Shown here one piece after another: positions 1 to 5,546 of a stretch of 21,605 nt of DNA. Position numbers and translations under genes: made by a program. The notes under the pieces are model-generated. The model had not been told where the DNA came from, searched no databases, and saw nothing but the letters and a program-made list of their open reading frames with translations. Source of the DNA: an uncultured Eubacteriales bacterium (GTDB lineage Bacteria; Bacillota; Clostridia; Oscillospirales; CAG-272); contig CAKXXW010000027.1 in assembly GCA_934378145.1 (NCBI GenBank), forward strand, positions 1 through 21,605, in the 5' to 3' direction. Position 1 is the first letter of the stretch. Each line of letters starts with the position of its first letter.

Positions 1-131
1 TCTCGCGGCATTTTGCCTGCGGCAAAACTTTGGCGGATTTTTGCCGAGGACTCAAGGGTATGCAAGCATCCCCTTTTCGCCTCGGGCATTGAATTTCAGC
101 GCGTGCGCTGAAATTCAATGCCCGAGACAAG
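1..131 (+). repeat. Cloverleaf-like structured repeat, copy R1 (cut by window edge)
   Basis: This is the first of four copies of a structured element; its first three or four bases lie outside the window. It ends with CGAGACAAG at 123-131, the right arm of the closing stem. Inside are a TTTTGCC/GGCAAAA hairpin near 12-29, a second arm built on GCCGAGG and CCTCGGGC, and a perfect 22-bp inverted repeat with a 2-nt loop at 81-126. R1 differs from the other copies in that its third hairpin is lengthened by replacing the AAAACCCACC segment with CATT, so arm 2 is shorter and arm 3 longer. It is read rightward, presumably behind a plus-strand gene that ends left of the window. No coding potential is visible. 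Confidence 0.8.
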
Positions 132-343
132 AGGCTTGACCGTTTGACCTTAAGGCAAAATTCACCGACAGGCGAACGCACCGTTAAACCGATGCTCACC
201 GAATGGTGAGGTCTTCACCCGAAGCCTTTATCAAGTTTAGGTCAAGCCTTTTTAAAGGCTTGCGGGGTGTGGGGCGGCGCCCCGCGGTTCCCCCGTCGCC
301 CTCCGCAGAGGGCGAAAGCTCCCTTACCGCGTTTCTTTTTGCT
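132..343 (+). repeat. Hairpin-rich tail of repeat unit R1
   Basis: This segment is collinear with the tail behind copy R3 (13670-13881 on the other strand) and, for its first part, with those behind R2 and R4. It carries hairpins at 243-262 (CAAGCC/GGCTTG type), 271-283 (GGGGC/GCCCC) and 297-314 (CGCCCTC/GAGGGCG), plus CTCACC/GGTGAG near 197-212. Bases 344-513 beyond it contain no gene I can support, only a weak CTGAT/ATCAG hairpin. Confidence 0.7.
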
Positions 344-513
344 GATTATTTTTTATCAGGCATTTGTTTCGGGTGATGATTTGACCCTTCGGTGAATAAT
401 CCGCGAGGGTCGAAAGCGGACTTGTCCGCCTTTGCGCGTTCTACCTGCAAAAAAAAAGCGCCGAACGATTCCCGAGGGTGAACGACCTATAAGAAAAACA
501 TTTCCCCAAACCC

Positions 514-540
514 GTAGGGGAGGATATTATCCTCCCCTAC
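514..540. repeat. REP-like palindrome (GTAGGGGAGGATA)
   Basis: A perfect 13-bp inverted repeat around a single T. The GTAGGGG start resembles the palindrome at 13487-13521, whose ends are GTAGG and CCTAC. It lies just beyond the spoIIE terminator, in a convergent 3'-end region, and looks like a small dispersed intergenic repeat. Confidence 0.65.
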
Positions 541-569
541 AATCCCTTGAGCAAGTTCTTTGGGGCGCA

Positions 570-595
570 GGGGACTTTCTTCCAAGAAAGTCCCC
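570..595 (-). terminator. Terminator hairpin T1 behind spoIIE
   Basis: A 12-bp perfect inverted repeat (GGGGACTTTCTT with its complement) around CC, 27 bp past the spoIIE stop. Read on the minus strand it is followed by a CCCCAAAGAACTTG box. The same hairpin-plus-box recurs behind the genes ending at 13004 and 14150, and in a variant form behind the gene ending at 21250. There is no long U-run, so terminator function is inferred from position and recurrence. Confidence 0.65.
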
Positions 596-621
596 GCGTC
601 TCCCGTATTTTCCGTTTCCCC

Positions 622-3081
622 TTAATCATTCTCGCAGATGCGGATGAGGGTGACGGTTATGTCGTCCTCGCTGCCTTCGGCGCGTGCGCGCGTGACGATC
701 TTTTGTGCCATCGCGCCGAGATCGTCCTCCCACTCGGTGTTCAGCATACCGAGCAGCCACACGCACTCGTCGCGGTTCTGCGTCACGCCGTCGCTCATCA
801 TTATCACGACATCGCCGACCTCGGCGTCGAAGCCTATCCTCTCGCAGTCTGGACGGTCGATTATCCCGACCGGCACCGTTTTGGCGCGGAGGCGGAAGCA
901 GTTGTTTCCTCTCTTTATATATGTCGGTGCCGCGCCGCTCTTTGTCACATACATCGCGCCGGTCAGAAGGTCAAATTCAAAAAGGTCGACCGTTGCCGAA
1001 CATTCGTGCCTTGCGCTACCGTCGCGCTCGCTCATGAAGCTGTTGAGCAGCCTCAGCGAGGTCTCGCTCCGGTTGCCGGCTGCAAGCATCTTCTCAAGGA
1101 ACATCGAGCAGATCCGCGAGGTGAACGCCGCCTCTTTGCCCGAGCCCATTCCGTCGCTGATGAGCGAATAGCACCTGTCGCCCTGACCCTCAAAGCTCAC
1201 CGCGGTGTCGCCGCAGAACCTCTCGGGCCCGTTTTCGACCGCGTTCAGCGACAGGCTCTTTTCCTCGACCGAGAACCGCCTCGCGGCGCTGACCGTCATA
1301 TCCGTCTTGCCGTCCGAGGGCGTCAGCACGGGCTCGCCCATCGGCACCCCGAGAGTTTCACCGAGCTTTTCTCTCAGCTCGCGGACGCTTATCTTCGCCC
1401 TCGAGGCGTCAAGTCCCTTTATCGCGACCGATTTGCGCCGCCCGCCGTAGACTATCACGCCGTCGCAGCCGAAGCGGAGCTTTTTCAGCATCGCGGAGAC
1501 CTCCTCCGCCGAGCTTTCGTCGATTATATAATCGGCTCTGCCCGAATCGAGAGCCTCGGAGAGTATCCTTGACATCCCGTCGTAATCGAGCGCGAAGACC
1601 CCCGTCCGGTCGCACATCAGCGCGTGTTCGGTGAGCTTTGCGCAGCTCTCGTTGATCTCGGTTATCATCTGTGGCATCGCGGCACATCTTGAGCGAAGGT
1701 ATTCCGGCACCGCGCCCGCCTCGACCCTTGCCTTCATATGAAGGTCGGCGGCAAGGCGGTCGATAATCTCGAGCGTCGAGCCGTACTCTACCCCGCGGCA
1801 GACCTCGTTCTTCGGGCAGACCGAGCAGTATTTGAGAAAGACCCCGTCGCACATCCGGCGAAGGTCGAGTATCTCGGGGCGCCTTCTCCGGTCGCTGAGG
1901 TTGTAGAAGGTCTCGGCAAGCTCGGCAAAGGTCGACGAGAGCCTCTGCACGCACGCCTCGTCCGAGTCGTTTATCATCTCGCATAGCTTTATCTCAAGTG
2001 CCGCGCGGTCGTCCTGCTTTGCCTTTATCAGCTCGGGCTTTCCGGTGATGAGCGAGAGCCTGTCCGCCGCGCCGAAGACCATCGCGCCGCAGAGCAGAGC
2101 GGGCAGGAGCTGCGAGAGCGCAGTCATTCCGTTGACATAGACTCCCCAGATCATCCCGACGATGCACCCTGCGGTCGCCGCCGCGAGGGAGGAGATGTTC
2201 CAGAGGACGCCCGCTGCCGCAGCCTCGAGCAGGAAGAGCGGGGCATAGGTCGGCTCGAATGCAAGCCCGAGGGCAAGTCCGCCGATACAGCCGAAGAGTA
2301 TCCCTTTCCGCCTTCCGATGCAAAGCGTCGCGAAGAAGGCGCCGAACGCTCCGACATAGACCCCGAAGAGGGTCACATTCCTGACCGAGAAGCAGACCGC
2401 GGCGAGCAGGGAAAGTATCCCGAGATCGCGCAGCCGAGTGTTCTTTCCGCTCTCGCCGAAATAGAGTGAGAAAAGGAAGGTCGCGCCCGGTGCCGCCACG
2501 AGCGAGAAGAAAAGCCCGAAGAGGTCGTAATACCTAAATCCCCCGTAGATCAGGGGATAGATCGAAAGGCAGAACGCCCCGATGCATGACGACGCCATCC
2601 GAAGGTAGGTCTTCTCCGCGAAGAGAGAAAAATAGACCCGCCTGACCTTGAGCGCCAGTGTCTTGGCTTCCGAATCTCTGCGGAGCCTTCCCGCAGTGTC
2701 GGCTTCGGACCCGGCAGCCGCTTTGCCCCCGGATCCCGCCGCGCGGCTTATGAAGACCCTCACCGCGGCGAGCGCCGTGTAGGTCACGATGCATACCGGA
2801 ACGGGGATCCCGGTCGACGGTGCCGAGATATACAGCCCCGCGAGGATGAAGGGCAGGTGCCTGTCCGCCGCGCAGAGCAGCGCGATACCGAGCGGGAATG
2901 TCCCGAAAAAGAGTCCGCATTTCCCGAAAAACATCGCGGCAAGGCAGAAAGCCACTCCTCCGATGTAACCGACAAGGCGTTCGTTCGCGTCGACCTTTTC
3001 GCCCCCGAGAACCGAGAAAAATTCCCTTATACCGGCTCGCCGTTCTGTATTTTGCATCCGGTGTTCTTTATTTTCCTGCAT
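622..3081 (-). CDS. spoIIE: Stage II sporulation protein E, PP2C-type phosphatase
   Basis: SpoIIE is the membrane-bound Ser/Thr phosphatase of the forespore septum. In the known family it dephosphorylates SpoIIAA to release sigma-F and also takes part in polar septation. The 819-aa length matches the family (827 aa in Bacillus subtilis). Residues ~35-335 hold many hydrophobic segments, broken by a charged Gly/Ala-rich loop at ~114-145. A cysteine cluster follows (C411, C419, C422, C428). The C-terminal PP2C domain (~625-819) shows DGMGSG at 643-648, SDGVT with D764 and EDDIT with D806/D807, the expected metal-binding acidic positions. The start at 3081 is preceded by AAGGAAG at about 10 nt; a second ATG eight codons in lacks a comparable site. 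It is transcribed alone from a Spo0A-type promoter and ends at hairpin T1. Confidence 0.95.
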   Translation of the reverse strand: MQENKEHRMQNTERRAGIREFFSVLGGEKVDANERLVGYIGGVAFCLAAMFFGKCGLFFGTFPLGIALLCAADRHLPFILAGLYISAPSTGIPVPVCIVTYTALAAVRVFISRAAGSGGKAAAGSEADTAGRLRRDSEAKTLALKVRRVYFSLFAEKTYLRMASSCIGAFCLSIYPLIYGGFRYYDLFGLFFSLVAAPGATFLFSLYFGESGKNTRLRDLGILSLLAAVCFSVRNVTLFGVYVGAFGAFFATLCIGRRKGILFGCIGGLALGLAFEPTYAPLFLLEAAAAGVLWNISSLAAATAGCIVGMIWGVYVNGMTALSQLLPALLCGAMVFGAADRLSLITGKPELIKAKQDDRAALEIKLCEMINDSDEACVQRLSSTFAELAETFYNLSDRRRRPEILDLRRMCDGVFLKYCSVCPKNEVCRGVEYGSTLEIIDRLAADLHMKARVEAGAVPEYLRSRCAAMPQMITEINESCAKLTEHALMCDRTGVFALDYDGMSRILSEALDSGRADYIIDESSAEEVSAMLKKLRFGCDGVIVYGGRRKSVAIKGLDASRAKISVRELREKLGETLGVPMGEPVLTPSDGKTDMTVSAARRFSVEEKSLSLNAVENGPERFCGDTAVSFEGQGDRCYSLISDGMGSGKEAAFTSRICSMFLEKMLAAGNRSETSLRLLNSFMSERDGSARHECSATVDLFEFDLLTGAMYVTKSGAAPTYIKRGNNCFRLRAKTVPVGIIDRPDCERIGFDAEVGDVVIMMSDGVTQNRDECVWLLGMLNTEWEDDLGAMAQKIVTRARAEGSEDDITVTLIRICEND

Positions 3082-3096
3082 TTTTTCAGCTTCCTT

Positions 3097-3120
3097 TCCC
3101 GTAAAGATAACCTTACGGGA
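3097..3120 (-). promoter_or_regulatory. 5'-end hairpin in the spoIIE leader
   Basis: TCCCGTAA and TTACGGGA form an 8-bp inverted repeat with an 8-nt loop. The expected start of transcription, 7 nt past the -10, falls at about 3116, so this stem would sit at the 5' end of the mRNA and abut the ribosome binding site at 3089-3096. It could stabilise the transcript or affect translation. Confidence 0.5.
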
Positions 3121-3122
3121 CC

Positions 3123-3156
3123 ATTATAACCAATTTCTGTAAATTTATGTGTCGAA
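3123..3156 (-). promoter_or_regulatory. spoIIE promoter: TATAAT with a Spo0A box 21 bp upstream
   Basis: On the minus strand a perfect TATAAT lies at 3128-3123. There is no -35 hexamer at the usual 17 bp and no TG extension. Instead TTCGACA (TGTCGAA on the plus strand, 3150-3156), matching the Spo0A box consensus TGNCGAA, lies 21 bp upstream. The B. subtilis spoIIE and spoIIG promoters are known for a wide 21-22 bp spacing and activation by Spo0A~P, so this fits a Spo0A-activated sigma-A promoter. Only one box is obvious. Confidence 0.75.
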
Positions 3157-3230
3157 CCGTGCTGTAAAATACTGTAAGTTATAAGGAGAGCAGGGAACTT
3201 CCTGTCATATCGTGCAGAAAGCGCGCGAAA

Positions 3231-3259
3231 AAGGAGCTGTAAAATTTATACAGCTCCTT
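3231..3259. terminator. Intrinsic terminator behind the DUF4870-like gene
   Basis: AAGGAGCTGTA and its complement form an 11-bp stem with a 7-nt loop. On the minus strand it lies 20 bp past the stop at 3279 and is followed by TTTTTCGCGC. The plus-strand reading also ends in T-rich sequence, so it may work in both directions and insulate the spoIIE promoter. Confidence 0.8.
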
Positions 3260-3278
3260 TTATGTGTTTTTTCTTCTG

Positions 3279-3782
3279 TCAGCCTCCGAAGGTGTCGTCG
3301 GAGGGATCGTCGGGTGCGAATATCCGCTCGTATTCTGCAAGGATGTCGGCATACTCGGGGTTCGTTTTTACAGCCTCGAGCGCCACCTCGTCGCCGAGAA
3401 GGGCATAGTCGCGGGCATCGCTGCGGGTGCGCTTCTTCGATGCGAACCTGCCGTGGGCTGCTCTCACAGCCATGAAGATGTCGAGGGCGGTGACGCATGC
3501 CACGCAGAGAGCGCCGAGAGCGGTGAATATGATCGGTGCGATGACTGTCCAGATCAGGAGGGTCCCCGCGACCGTGCAGAGCGCGAGAGCTGCCGCAAGG
3601 GCGATCTTTATCTTCAGCGCAAAGCGACAGTGTTCACCGATGAACCTTGACTTTTTGCCGACGGTGAACCATACTATCGCAAGGGTGATAAAGCCGAGCA
3701 GTTCGGCAAGCATCGCGCACGCGCGGTTGCCGGACGAGGTGTCGCTTGCCGTGTAGACCGGGATATTTGCCATTTTGAACAT
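3279..3782 (-). CDS. Small membrane protein, DUF4870/Tic20-like
   Basis: A 167-aa protein with three hydrophobic segments at about 23-41, 59-78 and 83-107, followed by a charged 60-residue cytoplasmic tail (~113-167). The pattern of a first membrane segment, a hydrophilic turn with GKKSRFIGEHCRFALKIKI, and paired helices ending in a small-residue/Gly motif (AVRAAHGR) resembles DUF4870 (Tic20-like) proteins. Members of that family have no settled function. The start at 3782 is chosen because AAGGAG lies 6 nt upstream; a longer reading frame to 3824 has no such site. It has its own promoter and terminator, so it is monocistronic. The family call is by pattern only. Confidence 0.7.
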   Translation of the reverse strand: MFKMANIPVYTASDTSSGNRACAMLAELLGFITLAIVWFTVGKKSRFIGEHCRFALKIKIALAAALALCTVAGTLLIWTVIAPIIFTALGALCVACVTALDIFMAVRAAHGRFASKKRTRSDARDYALLGDEVALEAVKTNPEYADILAEYERIFAPDDPSDDTFGG

Positions 3783-3865
3783 AGGAGTCTCCTTCGGATA
3801 ATAAATACCGGAAAGCCTTCGCATTGCCGGAAAAAGGGCAGGGAGGTCTTTTTTTGTTACTCTAT

Positions 3866-3894
3866 ATTATATCACCCGAAGGGACGGCAGTCAA
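3866..3894 (-). promoter_or_regulatory. Sigma-A type promoter for the DUF4870-like gene
   Basis: On the minus strand TTGACT (3894-3889), a 17-bp spacer and TATAAT (3871-3866) with a TGA extension lie 84 bp upstream of the start codon. The spacer shares CCCTTCGG next to the TGA extension with the promoter at 4616-4644. Confidence 0.8.
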
Positions 3895-3927
3895 CACTTT
3901 TTTGTCCTCTTTTGCGCCGGGCGCGGA

Positions 3928-4584
3928 TCAGAAGGGCTTTCTGCGCTTTATCAGAGCGAAGCCTATGCCGGAGAGCAGTACGCCGGAAAGCGCGCCGACA
4001 AGCGACACACCGGCACAGCTTCCGCTCGTTTTTCCGCCGTCCGAGCCGTCATCGGAGGAGGGAAGACTTCCCGCAATATGAGTGCTGCCGTCGGTGAGCG
4101 TCACGATTATGTTTCCGTCCTTGTCGACTGTCACAGAGGAAACGCCGATGCCGTCTTTGCCGTCTTTTCCGTCAACTCCGTCCTTTCCGTCGCGACCGTC
4201 GGTGCCGTTTGCGCCGTCCTTGCCGTTTATACCGTCTTTACCGTCGGTTCCGGCATCGCCTTTGTCACCCTTGTCGCCTTTTTCGCCTTTCTCGCCGGTC
4301 GCCTTCACTCCGAGGGAAGCCCATGTATAACCCGCGTCGTAGGATACCTCCCACTCGTTGTTTTCGGCGTTTATGCGGAGCCTCGGCACGGGGACTCCTT
4401 CTACCCGCTTCGCTTTTATCGAAACGGCGTCAAGCACAGGTCCGTCAAAGTAAAACGGCGTGTCTCCGTCGATCGAGGCGCGGCAGTTGTCGATTTTGCC
4501 GCCCGTCATGGTGAACGAGCCTTCCGCACGCACACCTGCGCCATAGTAGGAAGAGTAGCATCCGACGATATTGCCGCCCTTCAT
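3928..4584 (-). CDS. Collagen-like surface protein, N-terminally truncated
   Basis: The 218-aa product starts inside a region that looks like parallel beta-helix repeats (GGNIVGC, TMTGGKIDNC; residues 1-35). It continues with a WEVSYDAGYTWASLGV segment (78-93), a collagen-like Gly-X-Y stretch of GDKGDK/GKDG triplets (97-146), a DKDGNIIVTLTDGST segment and a C-terminal hydrophobic anchor (~192-212) with a basic KRRKPF tail. Such proteins are normally exported, yet no signal peptide is present. A TAA in the same frame lies 6 nt before the ATG, and no ribosome binding site is seen. An apparently intact promoter lies just upstream. The likeliest reading is the 3' remnant of a larger secreted protein after a 5' deletion, so it may not be expressed. 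Confidence 0.7.
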   Translation of the reverse strand: MKGGNIVGCYSSYYGAGVRAEGSFTMTGGKIDNCRASIDGDTPFYFDGPVLDAVSIKAKRVEGVPVPRLRINAENNEWEVSYDAGYTWASLGVKATGEKGEKGDKGDKGDAGTDGKDGINGKDGANGTDGRDGKDGVDGKDGKDGIGVSSVTVDKDGNIIVTLTDGSTHIAGSLPSSDDGSDGGKTSGSCAGVSLVGALSGVLLSGIGFALIKRRKPF

Positions 4585-4615
4585 TTTTTAACAATTAATG
4601 TTCATTCACATTATC

Positions 4616-4644
4616 GTTATATCACAGCCGAAGGGAAAAAGCAA
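4616..4644 (-). promoter_or_regulatory. Promoter upstream of the truncated collagen-like gene
   Basis: On the minus strand TTGCTT (4644-4639), a 17-bp spacer and TATAAC (4621-4616) with a TGA extension lie about 32 bp from the ATG. The resulting leader would be about 25 nt with no Shine-Dalgarno sequence. Confidence 0.55.
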
Positions 4645-4738
4645 CAGACAAACTGTTTTTCATATGCAATAACAGCCGAACACATTCCGCGAAAAATAAA
4701 AATCTGCCGGTAAAGTCATAAAAGCCTCCAAAAAAATG

Positions 4739-4767
4739 TTGACAAAGGCAAAAGTGTGTGATATAAT
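4739..4767 (+). promoter_or_regulatory. Strong promoter of the leader/tRNA-Ser transcript
   Basis: TTGACA (4739-4744), a 17-bp spacer ending in TGTGA, and TATAAT (4762-4767): a consensus sigma-A promoter with an extended -10. Transcription would start near 4774, 166 nt ahead of the tRNA. Confidence 0.9.
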
Positions 4768-4773
4768 AACTCG

Positions 4774-4939
4774 GCAGGTTGAAAAAATCCCTTCCGTAAG
4801 CGAAGGCGCAAGGCCTGTATAAATGCGGGAAGACGCAGGGGCTTTCGGAGCCGAGGCGTCGAGGTATCGGGAGTCGAAAGAGTGAAGTTTTTGAACTTCA
4901 AAGGAGCCGTAGCCGCCGCAAGTGCCAAACTGAATATAC
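4774..4939 (+). ncRNA. Structured leader RNA ahead of tRNA-Ser, unidentified
   Basis: About 166 nt lie between the expected start of transcription and the mature tRNA. Local hairpins are visible: CCTTC/GAAGG near 4792-4808, GACGC/GCGTC enclosing GGCT-TTCGG-AGCC at about 4834-4860, and GAAGTTT/AACTTC at about 4883-4899. No convincing reading frame with a ribosome binding site is present. I compared it by eye with SRP RNA, T-box, lysine, cobalamin and c-di-GMP motifs and found no match. It may be a processed 5' leader or an independent small RNA released by tRNA 5' processing. Confidence 0.4.
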
Positions 4940-5031
4940 GGAGAAGTCGCCTAGCTTGGTCGAGGGCGCACGATTGGAAATCGTGTAACCGGCAAAACGG
5001 TTCGAGGGTTCGAATCCCTCCTGCTCCGCCA
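4940..5031 (+). tRNA. tRNA-Ser (GGA anticodon)
   Basis: A class II tRNA of 92 nt with encoded CCA. The anticodon stem CACGA/TCGTG encloses TTGGAAA, giving anticodon GGA, which reads UCC and UCU. The extra arm (AACCGGC-AAAA-CGGTT type) is long, as in serine tRNAs, and the T loop reads GTTCGAATC. The acceptor stem pairs GGAGAAG with CTGCTCC with one A-G mismatch at the fifth position. Spurious minus-strand reading frames across this gene are a known artefact of tRNA-Ser. Confidence 0.95.
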
Positions 5032-5072
5032 CGAAAAAAGACGCACATTGTGCGTCTTTTTTCGTGGCGGAG
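5024..5072 (+). terminator. Terminator whose stem includes the tRNA-Ser 3' end
   Basis: A perfect 23-bp inverted repeat with an ATT loop. The left arm begins in the acceptor 3' strand of the tRNA (CTCCGCCA at 5024-5031), and the right arm ends in its complement TGGCGGAG. The core is the usual A-tract, GACGCAC/GTGCGTC, T-tract terminator, nearly identical to the one at 7144-7172. In the nascent RNA the tRNA 3' end would compete between the acceptor stem and the terminator stem. Confidence 0.85.
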
Positions 5073-5224
5073 AAGGAGCAAAGAGTCGCACCCCGTAAGT
5101 TGCGAAGTGAGCGCGGCGGGAAAGAAAGGCAAGCGTGAAGGCGAGGTGCGGACAGCCTCGTCCAACCCTGCCGCAACTACTGCGCGGAAAAGTTTCTTCG
5201 GAACTTTTCCGTGCCGAATCCCCT
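5056..5224 (+). repeat. 169-bp direct repeat behind tRNA-Ser, unit A
   Basis: This block recurs at 5251-5419 with nine mismatches and no gaps (about 95% identity by my hand alignment). It begins with the T-tract and tRNA-complementary TGGCGGAG of the terminator and ends in a perfect 10-bp hairpin (CGGAAAAGTT/AACTTTTCCG). No conserved reading frame with a start and ribosome binding site is seen. Confidence 0.85.
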
Positions 5225-5231
5225 CCGCCCC

Positions 5232-5254
5232 AAAGGAGCGCCGTGCGCTCCTTT
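5232..5254 (+). terminator. Second terminator-like hairpin between repeat units
   Basis: AAAGGAGCGC and its complement make a 10-bp stem around CGT, and the T-run TTTTTT follows. It takes the place at the start of unit B that the tRNA terminator occupies at the start of unit A. Confidence 0.75.
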
Positions 5255-5419
5255 TTTCGTGGCGGAGAAGGAGCAAAGAGTCGCACCCCGTAAGTTGCGA
5301 AGCGTGCGCGGCGGGAAAGAAAGGCAAGCGTGCAGGAAAGGTGCGGACAGCCTCACCCGACCCTGCCGTAACTACTGCGCGGAAAAGTTTCTTCGGAACT
5401 TTTCCGTGCCGAATCCCCT
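5251..5419 (+). repeat. 169-bp direct repeat, unit B
   Basis: This second copy lies exactly 195 bp after unit A. The substitutions cluster in the middle (around 5303-5305, 5333-5338 and 5356-5360), while both ends, including the closing hairpin, are unchanged. Bases 5420-5477 after it hold no recognisable feature. Confidence 0.85.
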
Positions 5420-5477
5420 TCATCGGAAAAGATACGGAGCGCAAAAGTGCCTTTTCAGGCGCAATCCCGTTTTTTGC

Positions 5478-5506
5478 TTGAATTCGGCGGCTGCATAGTG
5501 TATAAT
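5478..5506 (+). promoter_or_regulatory. Promoter of the gluzincin lipoprotein gene
   Basis: TTGAAT (5478-5483), a 17-bp spacer ending in GTG, and TATAAT (5501-5506), 40 bp ahead of the start codon. Confidence 0.75.
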
Positions 5507-5546
5507 AAATGCAGGCATGAGCTTTGCTTTAGTTGAGGAGTGGATT

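Noticed and set aside
1..131. Cloverleaf elements as tRNA genes or rRNA fragments
   Set aside because: The arms do not have tRNA dimensions, there is no anticodon arm, T-loop GTTCRA or CCA, and no rRNA motif was recognised.
547..1572. Long plus-strand reading frame opposite spoIIE
   Set aside because: It begins inside terminator hairpin T1, has no ribosome binding site and no recognisable domain; spoIIE on the other strand is certain.
4774..4939. tRNA leader as SRP RNA, T-box or a known riboswitch
   Set aside because: The diagnostic motifs, such as the GGAA-capped SRP helix and the T-box TGG bulge, were not found by eye.
4716..5444. Minus-strand reading frames across tRNA-Ser and the tandem repeat
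   Set aside because: They translate the antisense of a tRNA and of structured repeats, a known annotation artefact.
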